From the NCBI GenBank assembly GCA_028583605.1, contig CM053335.1, positions 17,386,553-17,450,552 of the forward strand: DNA of 64,000 nucleotides. Direction: 5' to 3'. Position 1 is the stretch's first letter, and the number at the start of each line of letters is the position of its first letter. The notes under the pieces are model-generated. The model made no database searches. It had not been told where the DNA came from and was given only the letters and a program-made list of their open reading frames with translations. Both the position numbers and the translations under genes were made by a program. This document shows, in pieces, positions 11,901 to 24,500 of this stretch. The stretch is from Dastarcus helophoroides (Eukaryota; Arthropoda; Insecta; Coleoptera; Bothrideridae).

Positions 11901-14900
11901 TAACCATTTAAATACAAGAACCGTACATATAATCTAACTTTTTGTCAAAAATAAACGCACAACACAAAATTTTATTGATATGAATCCAGCTTTAATGTGA
12001 ACTCACCCCAGTAAATATTTACGTTGTGCGTTGAAATGCAAATCTTGTCCCCTGAAACCAAAAGAGATTTTCAGGGGACAAGATTTGCATTTCAATTTTT
12101 AAAGATAACCAAGGACCAGTCCATTGCACCAAAAAATATGTGCGTTGTATTTTGAAATTAAAAATATTTTTCACACAATTATTTTGTGGCGCAAATAGTT
12201 ATTTTTTGCGTTGCATCTCCGAATCCGTTGATGTGTGTCGTAAACTCTTTAAAGGCTTTTAAATAAAAGTAAATCTAGGCCAATTGGCGGTATAACACAA
12301 AGCATAACTATTTACGCCACAAAATATTGCGTAAGAAATTTTTTTTTTATTTCAAAATATACCGCATAACATAAACTACTTTTAATAAAGTGGATCTAGT
12401 TTAAAGATGGATTCACATCAATAAAAATTGGTGTTGTGCGTTGTGTTTGACACAAATCTCCACGTTTTTTGCTTTGCAATCAAAAGTTTTGCACCAGGTT
12501 TAAAGAATTTGTCACTCTCACAAACGGATCGCTGGTATAACACACAACATAACTATTTATGCGGCAAAATATTGCGCAACAATTTTTTTTAATTTCAAAA
12601 TACAACGCGCAACATAAACTACTTCCATTAAGGTGAATCTACTTTGAAGGTGGCTTCATATCAATAAAAATTTGTGTTGTGCGTTGTATTTTAAATTTCA
12701 AAGAATGTCTTTTTTACGCAAGTTTGTAGTGTAGATAGTTAATTTTGTGTGTTATTCTGCTAAATCCGTTTGTGTGTGTGCTAAACTCTTCAAATAGAAT
12801 ACAAAAACCATAAATATAATCTAACTTTTTCCAAACACAGCGGATAACATAAATTTTTATTTATATGTATCAGCTTTAAGCTTGATCCACACCAATAAAA
12901 ATGTTTGTGTGCGTTATATTTTAAAATAAAAAAAAACTACTTTTCACGCCAATGTCAATTATTTTGTGGCACAAAAATTTATTTTGTGGCGTAAATAGTT
13001 ATTTTGTGTGTTATACATCCAAATCCTTGGTACAGAATGTAAACTTATCAAATGGGGTGCAAAACCCTTTTAAATAAAGTCAGATCCACGTTAATAAAAA
13101 TTTGTGTTGTGTGTGTTGTATTTGACCCAAATATTTATCTTCACGTTTTTTGCTTTATATTCAAAGTTTTTGCACTGCATTTAAAGAGTTTATGACACAC
13201 ACAAACAGATCGGATGTAGAACACACGACGTAACTATTTACGCCACAAAATATTGCGTCAATTTTTTTTAATTGCAAATAAAATGCTCAACATTAACTAT
13301 TTTTATTGATGCACACAAACGAATCGGCGCCGTACAACATACAACATAACTATTATTACCACAAAATATTACGTAATTTTTCTTTAAAATATGACGCACA
13401 ACAAAAAATACTTTTATCGATGTGAATCTAATTTAAAGCTGGACTCACATCGATAAAAATTTGTGCTGTACGTTATATTTTAAAATAAAAAAAACTATTT
13501 TTCACGCAATGTCCATTATTTTGTGGCGTAAATATTTATTTTGTATGTTATACCTCCAAATTCGTTGATATGCGTTGTAAATTCTTCAAATGGGGTGCAA
13601 AACTCTTTTAAATAAAGTCAGATCTACGCCAATAAAAATTTGTGTTGTGCGTTGTATTTGACACAAATAGTTATCTCCACGTTTTTTGCTTTGTTAGCAA
13701 AGTTTTTGCACTACATTTAGAGCGTTAATGACACACATAAAAAGATCGGATGTAGAACACACGACGTAACTATTTACGCCACAAAATATTGCGTGATTTT
13801 TTTTTCAAAATATAACGCACAACATAAACTACTTTTATCGATGTAAATGTAGTTTAAAGCGAGATTCACGTCAATAAAAATTTGTATTGGGCGTTGTATT
13901 TTGACATTAAAAAAAAACTATTTTTCTCGCAGCTGTTTTGTGGCGCAAATAGTTATTTTGTCTGTTGTACTTCTGAATCTGTTGATGTGCACCGTAAACT
14001 TTTTAAATATGACACAAAACCCTTTTACTAAAAAGGCAGGTTCACACCAATAAAAATTTGTGTTGTTCGTTGTATTTGACACAAATCGTTATCTCCAGAT
14101 TTCTTTCTGTTTAATCAAAGTTTTTGCACTGGATTTAAAACATTTATGACTCACACAAACGCATCAGCGCCGAAGAACATACAACATAATTATTTACGTC
14201 ACAAAATATTTCGCGAATTTTTTTTTCAAAATATAACGCACAACATAAATTACTTTTATCGATGTTAATCTAATTTAAAGCTGGACTAACATCGATAAAA
14301 ATTTGTGCTGTGCGTTGTATTTTGAAATTTAAAAAAAAACTATTTTTCGCGCAATCTAATTATTTTGTGGCGCAAATGCTTATTTTGCGTGTTACACCTT
14401 CAAATTGTATGCGTTGTAAACTCTTCAAATGGAGTTTAAAATCCTTTTAAATAAAGTCAGATCCACGCCAATAAAAATTTGTACTGTGCGTTGTATTTGA
14501 CACAAATATTTATCTCCGCGTTAACTTCTTTGTAATCAAAATATTTTTACTGTATTTAAAGAGTTTATGACACCTACAAACAGATCGGATGTAGAACACA
14601 CGACGTAACTATTTACGCCATAAAATATTGCGTCAATTTTTTTAAATTGCAAATAAAACGCACAAAATAAACTATTTTTATTAATTCACACAAACGGATC
14701 GGTGCCGTACAACGTACAACATAACTATTTACACCACAAAATATTACGTAATTTTTTTTTCAAAATATAACGCACAACATAAATTACTTTTATCGATGTT
14801 AACCTAATTTAAAGCTGGACTCACATCGATAAAAATTTGTGCTGTGCGTTGTATTTTGAAATTAAAAAAAAAACTATTTTTCGTGCAATCTAATTATTTT

Positions 14901-16320
14901 GTGGCGCAAATACTTATTTTGTGGCGGAAATACTTATTTTGTGTGTTACACCTTCAAATTGTATGCGTTGTAAACTCTTCAAATGGGGTGCAAACCCCTT
15001 TTAAATAAAGTCAGATCCACGCCAATAAAAATTTGTGCTGTGCGTTGTATTTGACACAAATATTTATCTCCGCGTTAATTTCTTTGTAATCAAAATATTT
15101 TCACTGTATTTAAAGTGTTTATGACACCTACAAACAGATCGGATGTAGAACACACGACGTAACTATTTACGCCATAAAATATTGCGTCAATTTTTTTAAA
15201 TTGCAAATAAAACGCACAACATAAACTATTTTTATTAATTCACACAAACGGATCGGTGCCGTACAACGTACAACATAACTATTTACGCCACAAAATATTG
15301 CGTCAATTTTTTTTTTCAAAATATAACGCACAACATAACTACTTTTATCGATGTGGATCTAGTTTGAAGTCGAATTCACATCAATAAAAATTTGTGTTGT
15401 GCGTTGTATTTTGAAATTAAAAAAAATATTTTTGACGTAATTGTTTTGTGACGAAACTAGTTATTATGTGTGTTGTAGTTCTGAATCTGTTGGTGTGCGT
15501 CGTAAACTCATCAAATATGGCACAAAACCCCTTTATTATAAAGACAAATCCACACCAATAAAAATTTGTGTTGTACGTTGTATTTGAAACAAACAATTAT
15601 CTCCAGGTTTCCTGCTTTTTAATCAAAATTTTTGCACTGTATTTAAAAAGTTTATGATGCAGGTAAACGGATCAGCGATACAACATAACAATTTACGCCA
15701 CAAAATATTACGTGATGTTTTTTCAAAATATAACTCACAACGTAAACTACTATGGATGTGAATCTAGTTTAAAGCTGAATTCACAACAATAAAAATTATT
15801 ATTAGTATTATTATTATATATTTTGTGCGTTCTATTTTGAAATTAAAAAAAAACTATTTTACGGGGAATTATTTTGTGGCCTAAATAGTTAATTTATGTG
15901 TTATACCTCCGAATCTGTTGGTGTGCGTCGTAAACTCTTCAAACACGACACAAACCCCTTTTACTACAAAGTTAGATCCTCACAAATAAAAATTTGTGTT
16001 GTAAGTTGTATTTGACACAAATAGTTATCTACACGTTTGTTGCTTTACAATTAAAATTTGTGCACCCCATTTAAAGTGTATAGAACACTCACACAAAGCG
16101 GTCGGCTGTACAACACACAACATAACTATTTGCGCCACAAAATGTTGCGTCAAAAATATTTTTTTAATTCCACAACATATGTGGATCAAACTTAAGGCAA
16201 AAACCGAGGATATAACCCAACTAACGTGAGATAAGTATTTGTGTTAAATACAACGAACAACACACAACGCACAACGCAAATTTTTATTGATGTAGATTCG
16301 CGTTTAAAAAGTTGAATTTG
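8990..16320. repeat. Palindromic satellite with alternating orientation and higher-order repeats
   Basis: About 7.3 kb built from units present in both orientations. One strand reads ACTATTTACGCCACAAAATA (for example 9980, 10230, 10483, 11650, 13757, 15278) and, between these, its reverse complement appears as TTTTGTGGCGTAAATAGTTA (for example 11261, 13519). A dyad centre lies at TCTAGTTTAAAGCTGGATTC: to its left ATAACGCACAACATAAACTA, to its right the mirrored TTGTGTTGTGCGTTGTATTT. Around this centre about 230 bp is an imperfect palindrome. Higher-order copies are visible: about 9430-9830 recurs at 10340-10735 (period about 910 bp), and about 14400-14760 recurs at 14945-15300 (about 540 bp). 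Open frames inside are incidental. Confidence 0.85.
12034..12138 (-). mobile_element. 105-bp inserted repeat with internal inversion and 9-bp target duplication
   Basis: TGTGCGTTG occurs at 12025-12033 and again at 12139-12147; neighbouring satellite units carry it once, so it is a target duplication. The insert ends in the conserved terminus of the TGGTCCTTGG repeat (minus strand, 12104-12136). Its other half is an inverted copy: the 27 bp at 12031-12057 are exactly reverse-complemented at 12069-12095 across an 11-nt spacer. A truncated element with an internal inversion is the pattern expected from twin priming in target-primed reverse transcription. Confidence 0.7.
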
Positions 16321-17151
16321 GCCGCAGAGAATCTGACAAAGCTTTTAAAAAATATCCGCAACTCTTCATCAAGAATTAAAAGCGTGTCCGAGGGGTGGCA
16401 CCCGAAGAAACAAATACGCGTAAAATGAACGTGGGATTTATGGGGTTGAATGTAAATAACCATATTCGGGCAAAGAAAAAAAATATGTCACGGACTTTGG
16501 CAGCTGACGAAAAAGAGGGAATATATGCATGATTCAGGAACAATTTCGACCCGACGTTTGTAGTAGTCTTTTATGTGGAAGAGGGGCCCCGATGTTGATC
16601 CTTTGATTTAGTAAGCGAGCCACGAATCCTCTATATAAACAACATTTTATAAATTTAGTGAAGCAACGGACTTTCGTTCCGCTAAGGGCAAATCAGATTT
16701 GCGAGACAAGAACGTAGGACGAACGGAACACAATGCACTACTTTTGCCTTCCTGCGAAAGAAGATTTTTCTATTTATTTTGCAATTTACTCTAATAGGAC
16801 AAATTCGCTGAATAAGCAGACTTGTTTTGGTTTAAATACGTCGTTGTGGTTGCTGCTGTTGTTGTTGTTATATAATATTTATTTCGGCCTCCAGCAACAA
16901 TTTCAAGTAATATATTAACGCGAGTGTGTCTGTTTGTCCGCTTTCCACGGTTCAATTACGCGATTTTGGCGAAAATGTTTGTAGACGTACCTTGCAAGGT
17001 GGGATCGTTAGTGGGATAAGTTTTACCCCAAAAGTTGTTCGAGATACTCCCAAACTAATATTATATCTAGAAAGAATCTGTAAACCTTCTAAATAAATGA
17101 TCTGTCTGGTCATACAATGATAAAGTACAACCTTGACTAATTCTGTAGGAT
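16321..17151. other. Single-copy spacer
   Basis: No gene recognised. A short GTTGTTGTTG run (about 16851-16870) lies in a 61-aa frame of no apparent meaning. CGCGAGTGTGTCTGTTTGTCC at 16919 onward, followed by GTTCAATTACGCGATTTTGG, resembles the TCTGTCTGTC...ACCGATTT motif at 18085-18150, a recurrent phrase in dispersed insect repeats. Confidence 0.4.
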
Positions 17152-17330
17152 TTTTTTAATATAATGATCTGACAGTGCCATCTAACGCAATAGGACACTA
17201 CTTTGCTAGTCAATAGATTGCTGGAGATTCGCTGGGCAGCTAAATATGCATATGACCGTATCAACGAATTTGAACATAATATCATTCTGCATCTGCACGA
17301 ACTCTTTAAAATTCTGCATAGTATAGCTAG
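17152..17330 (+). repeat. Dispersed repeat, copy A
   Basis: Aligns over about 180 bp with 38221-38400 in the same orientation. Shared landmarks, in order, are TTTTAATA.AATG.TCTGACAG, a GCCATCTAACGC-like segment, GACCGTATCAACGAATTTGA (GATCG in the other copy) and CATCATTCTGC...CACGAA. The second copy lies just after the Jockey reverse transcriptase remnant, so this could be the 3' tail of a non-LTR element or an independent SINE-like family. Confidence 0.65.
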
Positions 17331-19190
17331 TCAACGTTCAATTTAATTGAATTACAAGCGTTGGCACTTCCAGATTATTTTAGCATGTTGGACAAGTTTA
17401 AAAAATAAGAACAACGTTAAAACTTCTTGTGAGAAATTCGCAGTTGTTTACTGGAATAAAGTTTAAAAAGAGAGTAAAGTTGAAAAGGATGGGGTCCCTA
17501 AACTGTTATTCTAACTCAAACGTGGACCTGAGGTGCTCCTCTTAAGAACATCCAACGTTGTCGCCGTAATGAATACAAATTTGCAATTGAAATAATCAAC
17601 TCGAGTGGTCCCCTCCCCTATGTGCCCTTTTGACTTCAATGAAACATCTTATTTGCCTAAAGAAACCCCCCGAGTGGATCTTATATGATAATTTTTCTTT
17701 TATTGGTTTACATTCGGGTGTAATATCCGCTCTGTCGACGTGCGTGCTTTTCCCCCTTTTTTTGAGAAACGTCTCTTTTGAGGCCGTCATGAGAATCGCT
17801 TCGACGCATTAAGGAAGGGTGCGGGGTTTTAAACTAACCCGCTGAGTTTCTTACGCGTAATGTTTCCGCTGAATTGCTTGTTTCTTTGGATGTGTTTCGC
17901 TTTTATGGTCGTTTTATGTGGATGGTGTGTTGAAATTTATGAAAAAAAGTGGGAACGCCCATATTCCAATATAAAAACTCGATTATTAAATAATTATCAC
18001 TAAGAAATTACGGTTTAAAAATAATTAAGAAGCTTATATCGTTTTTTATTTGTTATAAGAAGCTAGAGATATTTTTTTAGAATATCTGTCTGTCTGTCTG
18101 TCCGACTGTTTGTGCTGACTTAACTCAGAAACTGCTTAACCGATTTCAATGAAACTTTCACTAAACTGTGGTCTATTTCTTCGGGTATCTTTCAGATTAA
18201 TATTTTAACCACATTTAATTGAGTCAACAATTTTATTTGAAAAAGAATTTTTTAGAATTTCTATCTGTTTTATTTGACTTTTCCTTGAATAGATTGTACA
18301 ATGCGACGTTTTTAAAATGAATTCTAGTTTAGAAAAGTGATATGATTTTACTTCTCCGAAACGAACTCGCCGGCGATCATTATTTAAAACAGTGGCGGAG
18401 GCCCCCAGATTTATAATAAATTGCATTATTACAAAACGCCATACTTTTTGCATTTCCATTAAAGATGATGACGTGTTGCTTCGGAGATAGAAGCGTTCGA
18501 GCTTCAAACGACTAAAACAGAGCAGTAAGTGTGGGGCCATTAGTTTGAAACATCCTGTATCAGATAAAGATCTCGTTTGGCGGCTGTGGCGGGATAAATG
18601 TGGACTCGAGCTGCCAATACCTTGAAAGAAATGCTATCAATCATGTTTTTAGGGATATCCAAACTGGTAAAAAATGCCGGATATAGGCACGTCAAAAGAT
18701 GATATATTTTACCTTAGGAGAATCAAGGTCGTTTAATGTAAAAGTGACGTTTGCAAATTATTTTTTTTGTTTACTTCCTCCAACAGGGGAGCAGAATTAC
18801 TAAACTTAAAGTTAACCAAACTTAAACTCTTAAAGTTAACTAAACTTAAACTCCTAAAGTTAACTAAAGTTAAACTCCGACTGCGATTTTTTACTGCAAT
18901 AAATCTTCATTATTTGGCTTTTTTATTTTATCAAAACGTAAAAGCTCTAAATTTTTGAGAATTTCAAAAAAATTTCTAAAATAAATTACGAGTAATTTTT
19001 GCATTTTTATTAAAACCATTTGTTTTATTTGTTGGGGGCATGCAGCCAGAAGATTGAATAGTCTAATTTCAAATTTTAACATACATTTTCACCCCCCTAG
19101 AGACCAAATTTCGAAAAGTCATTTTTTGATGCTCTCATGTGTCTAAAACTCATTAGTTTGGGTTGTTCGTTGTCTGTTGATCAATCTGTC
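17331..19190. other. Single-copy region with small repeats
   Basis: No gene recognised. It contains TCTGTCTGTCTGTC followed by AACCGATTTCAATGAAACTT near 18087-18155. A 111-aa minus-strand frame lies at 18205-18540. Next to that frame, ACAGGATGTTTC reads on the minus strand near 18550. I found no domain or codon pattern to support the frame as a gene, and it may lie in an old dispersed repeat. Confidence 0.35.
18797..18878. repeat. 27-bp tandem repeat, three copies
   Basis: TTAAAGTTAACTAAACTTAA repeats about every 27 bp, ending AAACTCC in the last copies. It explains the LKLTKLKLLKLT periodicity of the overlapping frame at 18767-18958. Confidence 0.75.
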
Positions 19191-19199
19191 AACCTTTAT

Positions 19200-21565
19200 T
19201 AAGCAGATAAAGTTTTTTCAAATCCTTGGTTATTTCGACTTTCGAAAATTCGAATTTATCAAAACTTTGACTTTCTTAAGATATTTTCTGTAATTTATTT
19301 GCGAGGTATACAAATTTGACTTTCTTTTTCGCAACTTTGACACCATTCTTGAGAAATTCTTCTTTCCAAATTTTGTAATTTCTTAAAATCCTTGACTTTT
19401 CCAATATTTCGACTTTTTCTCGAACTTTTGACCCTCTTTTTAAGAGATTCTATTTTCTTATTTCGTAATTCTCAAAACTTTCGTTAAAATGATTGATTTT
19501 TCAACATTTCGAACTTTGCTCGAAGTTTTGACTACTTTTTTCGTAAATTTCAATTCTTTTAAATTCTATTTTTATCGTAAATTGTCAATTTTTGAAAATT
19601 GTCAATTTTTGAAAATTGTCAATTTTTGAAAATTGTCAATTTTTGAAAATTGTCAATTTTTGAAAATTGTCAAATTTTGAAAATTTAGTCTCTGAAACTT
19701 TCGACTCATTTTGAATATTACGACATTTTTGAAAATTTCACCTATTTCAAATTTATCTGCCCTTTTTTTAAATATCTAGTTTTTCTTAAATCTCTTTTTT
19801 AAAATTTTGACTTTCGAAAATTTGAATTTATTAAAACCTTGACTTTCTTTTTTCGCAACGTTGACACCATTTTTGAGAAATTCTTTTTTCTTTCCAAATT
19901 TTGTAATTTCTCAAAACCAAAAACTGACAACAAAACAAACAAAATCTTAAAACCATTGACTTTTTCCAATATTTTAACTTTTTCTCGAACTTTTGACCCT
20001 ATTTTCAAAAGATGCTATTTTCTTATTTCGTAATTTTCAAAACTTTCGTTAAAATGGTTGATTTTTCAATATTTCGAACTTTGCTCAAAATTTTGACTAC
20101 GTTTTTCGTAAATTTCAGTTCTTTTAAATTCTGTTTTTATCGTAAATTGTCAATTTTTGAAAATTTTGTCCCTGTAACTTTCGACTCATTTTGAATATTA
20201 CCACATTTTTGAAAATTTCTCCTATTTATCTGCCCCTTTTTCAAATTTTTAGATTTTTCAAATCTCTTTTTTAAAATTTTGACTTTCGAAAATTCGAATT
20301 TATCAAAACTTTGACTTTCTTTTTCGTAACTCTGACGCCATTCTTGAGAAATTCTTTTTTCTTTCCAAATTTTGTAATTTCTTAAAACCAAAAATTGATA
20401 ACAAAACAAACAAAATTCTTAAAACCATTGACTTTTTCCAATATTTCGACTTTTTCTCGAACTTTTGACCCTATTTTCAAAAGATTCTATTTTCTTATTT
20501 CGTAATTTTCAAAACTTTCGTTAAAATGGTTGATTTTTCAACATTTCGAACTTTGCTCGAAGTTTTGACTACTTTTTTCGTAAATTTCAATTCTTTTAAA
20601 TTCTATTTTTAGCGTAAATTGTCAATTTTTGAAAACTGTCAATTTTTGAAAATTTAGTCTCTGAAACTTTCGACTCATTTTGAACATTACGACATTTTTG
20701 AAAATTTCCCTATTTCAAATTTATCTGTCCCTTTTTCAAATTTCAAGATTTTTTCAAATCTCTTTTTTAAAATTTAGACTTTCGAAAATTCGAATTTATC
20801 AAAACTTTGACTTTCTTTTTCGCAACTTTGACACCATTTTTGAGAAATTCTTCTTTCCAAATTTTGTAATTTCTTTAAATCATTGACTTCTTCCAATATT
20901 TCGACTTTTTCTAGAACTTTTGACCCTATTTTCAAAAGATGTTATTTTCTTATTTCGTAATTTTCAAAACTTTCGTTAAAATGGTTGATTTTTCAGCATT
21001 TTGACCTTTGCTCGAAATTTTGAGTATTTTTTTTGTAAATTTCAATTCTTTTGAATTATAATTTTATCGTAAATTGTCAATTTTTGAAAATTTAGTCTCT
21101 GAAACTTTCGACTCATTTTGAATATTACGACATTTTTGAAAATTTCGATTTTAAATTTGTCTGCCCCTTTTTCAAATTTCTAGATTTTTTCAAATCTCTT
21201 TTTTAAAATTTTGACTTTGGAAAATTCGAATTTATCAAAACTTTGACTTTCTTTTTCGCAACGTTGACACCATTTTTGAGAAATTCTTTTTTTTTCCAAA
21301 TTTTGAAATTTCTTGAAACGATTGACTTTATTCAATATTTCGACTTGTTCTCGAAACATTTTTAACAAATTTTAGAAATTTTGATTTAAAATGTTTGACT
21401 AATGATTAACTTTTTGTTAAAATTTCAAGTTCTTTTTCTATTTTTTCGTAGATTTTACTTTTTAATGCTATTTTTATTGTCAATTACGAGTTTTCGAAAA
21501 GTTTGACTCTGAAAATATTGACTCCTTGTAAACATTTCGATTTTTTGTGAAAATTTACCCAATTC
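19200..21565. repeat. Satellite of about 480 bp (TTTCGACTTT family)
   Basis: The landmark TTACGACATTTTTGAAAATTT (or ACCACATT) recurs near 19718, 20199, 20686 and 21125, spacings of about 481, 487 and 439 bp. The order within each copy is constant: AAAATTCGAATTTATCAAAA, CTTTTTCGCAACTTTGACACC, TTTTTGAGAAATTC, TTTCGACTTTTTCTCGAACTT, GGTTGATTTTTCAACATTTCG. Every segment is a variation on a T-run plus CGAA or GAC, so the large unit itself probably arose from a short T-rich minisatellite. Open frames of 60-90 aa are spurious. Confidence 0.8.
19579..19683. repeat. Local expansion of a 17-bp unit
   Basis: AATTGTCAATTTTTGAA is repeated six times here. The corresponding place in later copies of the 480-bp unit holds one or two (near 20146, 20618 and 21070). 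It is a recent in-place expansion inside a single satellite copy. Confidence 0.8.
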
Positions 21566-24500
21566 AAAATTTATTTACTCTTTTTTGTTAATTTTCTTAA
21601 ATTCTCTGCTTTTCGTCAAAATGTAACTATTTTGAAAGCTTTGACTTTCGTAAATTCGATTTCTTTCAACATTTTTGATTTTTTTTCGAGAAAGTAGTCG
21701 ACTTTTGACTTTCTTCAAAAATACATAATACCTTTTCTAGAAGCTTTGACATTTATCGAAAATTTCGATTTGCTACAGATTTTTGGAAAATTTAGAACCT
21801 TTTTCGAAATTTTTTTTTCAAATTTATGGACTATTTTTCAAAATTTTTTGCCTTTCTTGAACCTTCAACTTGTTTGAATATTTAGCTTTTTTAAAAATTC
21901 GACATTTTTGAAAAGCTCCACTGTTCTAATTTCGACTTATCTCCCTTCTTCCTTCTCCCTTCTCTCTTCTTCTTCTCTCTTCTCTCTTCTCTCTTTTCTT
22001 TTTCTCTTTTCTCTCTTCTCTCTTATCTCTTCTTTCTTCTCTTTTCTGTATTCTCTTTTCTTTTTTCTCTCTTCTTCCTTCTCTCTTCTCTCTTCTTCCT
22101 TCTATCTTCTCTCTTCTTCCTTCTCTCTTCTTCTATCTTCTATCTTCTATCTTCTATCTTCTATCTTCTATCTTCTATCTTCTATCTTCTATCTTCTATC
22201 ATCTATCATCTATCATCTATCATCTATCATCTATCTTCTATCTTCTATCTTCTATCATCTATCATCTATCATCTATCATCTATCTTCTATCTTCTATCTT
22301 CTATCTTCTATCTTCTCTCTTCTCTCTTCTTCTTCTTCTCTTCTCTCTTCTCTCTTCGTCTCTTCTCTCTTCTCTCTTCTCTCTTCTCTTCTCAATCTTC
22401 ACTCGTATATCGTTCTCCTCTTCTCATCCTTCTCCTCTTCTCTCTTCTATCTTCTCTCTTCTCCTCTTCTCTCTGCTTCTCGTCTTCTTCTTCCTCGTCT
22501 TCTCTCATTCTTCTCTCTTCTCTCTTCTCTCTTCTCATCTTCTCTCTTCGTCGTCTTCTCGCTTCTCCTTCTTCTCTCTTCTCTTAGCTTCTCTCTTTCT
22601 CTCTTCTCTCTTCTCTCTTCTCCTCTTTCGTTCTCTTCTCTCTTCCCTTCTCTCTTCTCTTTTCGTGCTTCTCTCTCTTCTCTCTTCTCTCTCTCTCTTT
22701 CTCTTCTTCTCTCTTCTCTCGTTACTCGATTCTCTCTTACTCATCGACTTCTCTATTCTCTCTGTCCTCTCTTTTCTTAATCTCTTCTCTCTTCTCCTCT
22801 TTTCTCTTTCTCTTCTTCTTCTCTTCTTATTCTCTTTTCTCTCTTTCTCTCTTTCCTCTCTCTTTTTCTCTTTCTCTTTTTTTCTCTATCTCTTTTCTTT
22901 CTTCTTATTCTCTCTTTTCTCTTTCTCTTCCTCTTTTCTCTTTCCTTTTCTTTTCTCTTTTCCCTTTCTTTTCTCTCTTTCTCTCTTCTTCTTTTCTCTT
23001 TTTCTCTCTTTCTCTCTCTTTTTCTTTCTCTCTTCTTACTTCTCTCTCTTTCTCTCTTATCTCTTCTTTCTTCTCTCTTCTTTCTTCTCTCTTCTTTCTT
23101 CTCTCTGTTTCTCTCTTATCTCTTCTTTCTTCTCTCTTCTCTATTCTCTTTTCTCTCTTTCTTCTCCTTTTCTCTTCTTCTCTTTTCTCCTCTCTCTCTT
23201 TCTCTTTCTTTCTTCTCTTTTTCTCTTTTCTCTCTTCTCTCTTCTTTTTCTTCTTTTTCTCTTCTCTCTTCTTCTCTCTCTTTATCTCTTCTTTCTTCTC
23301 TCTTCTCTTTTCTCTCTTTTCTCTTTTCCCTTCTCTCTCCTTCCTTCTCTTTTTTCTTTTCTCTCTTCTTCTCTCTTCTCTCTTTTCTCTTCTCTCTTCT
23401 TTCTTCTCTCTTCTCTCTTCTTCTTTCTTCTTCTTTCTTCTTCTTACTTCTTCGTTCTTCTTCTCTCTTCTTCTCTCTTATCTCTTCTTTCTTCTCTCTT
23501 CTCTCTTCTCTCTTCTCTCTTCTCTTTTCTCTCTTCTCTCTTTCTCTTCTTCTCTCTTCTATTTTCTCTCTTCTCTCTCCTTCTCCCTTCTCTCTTCTCT
23601 CTTTTCTCTTCTTCTCTCCTCTCTTTTCTCTCTTATCTCTTCTTCTCCCTTCTCTCTTATCCCTTCCCTCTCTTCTCTCTTCTTTCTTCTTTCTTCGCTC
23701 TTCTCTCTTATCGCTTCTACTCTCTTATTTCTTCTCTCTTCTCTTTGCTCTTTTCTTGTCTCTTATCTCTTCTTTCTTCTCTTTTTTCTCTTTTTTCTTC
23801 TCTTTCCTCTCTTCTTTCCTCTCTTTTCTTTCTTCTTCTCTTTTCTTTCCTCTCTTTTCTCTCTTCTTTCCTCTTCTCTTCCCCTCTCTTCTCTTTTCTT
23901 TCTTCTCTCTTTTTATCTCTTAATTCTTCTCTCTCTTCTCTCTTCTCTCTTCTCTCTTCTCTCTTCTCTCTTCTCTCTTCTCTCTTCTCTCTTCTCTCTC
24001 TTCTCTCTTCTTCTCTCTTCTTCTCTCTTCTTCTCTCTTCTTCTCTCTTCTTCCCTCTTCTTCCCTCTTCTTCTCTCTTCTTCTCTCTTCTTCTCTCTTC
24101 TTCTCTCTTCTTCTCTCTTCTTCTCTCTTCTTCTCTCTTCTTCTCTCTTCTTCTCTCTTCTTCTCTCTTCTCTCTTCTCTTTCTTTGAATGAATAAGAAG
24201 GTTTAAATTTTGAGTTTGAACCAAACTATTGAGGAAAAATAAAAGTCAAAAGAAAATCGAAATTTATCGATAAAAATTTAGTAAAGAATCGATATTTAAA
24301 AAAAAATTTCGAGAGAAAATCCAATTTATCGAAAAATATTTCGAAAGAAAATCGAAATTATCGAATAAAATTTCGAGAGAATATCGAAATTTATAGAAAA
24401 AAATTTCGAGTTTAAACTTCAAATTTCTACAAATAAAAAAAGGTAAAGTTACTTAATTAAGATCGAAATTTCAGAAAAAAGAAGCAAAAGAGAAAATTTC

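Noticed and set aside
18205..18540. 111-aa minus-strand frame
   Set aside because: No domain, no splice context, and next to a common insect repeat phrase (ACAGGATGTTTC).
21908..24224. Open frames of 290, 507 and 103 aa
   Set aside because: They are translations of CT/GA microsatellite: only Ser, Leu, Phe or Arg, Glu, Lys. A strand of only pyrimidines or only purines cannot form a stop codon.
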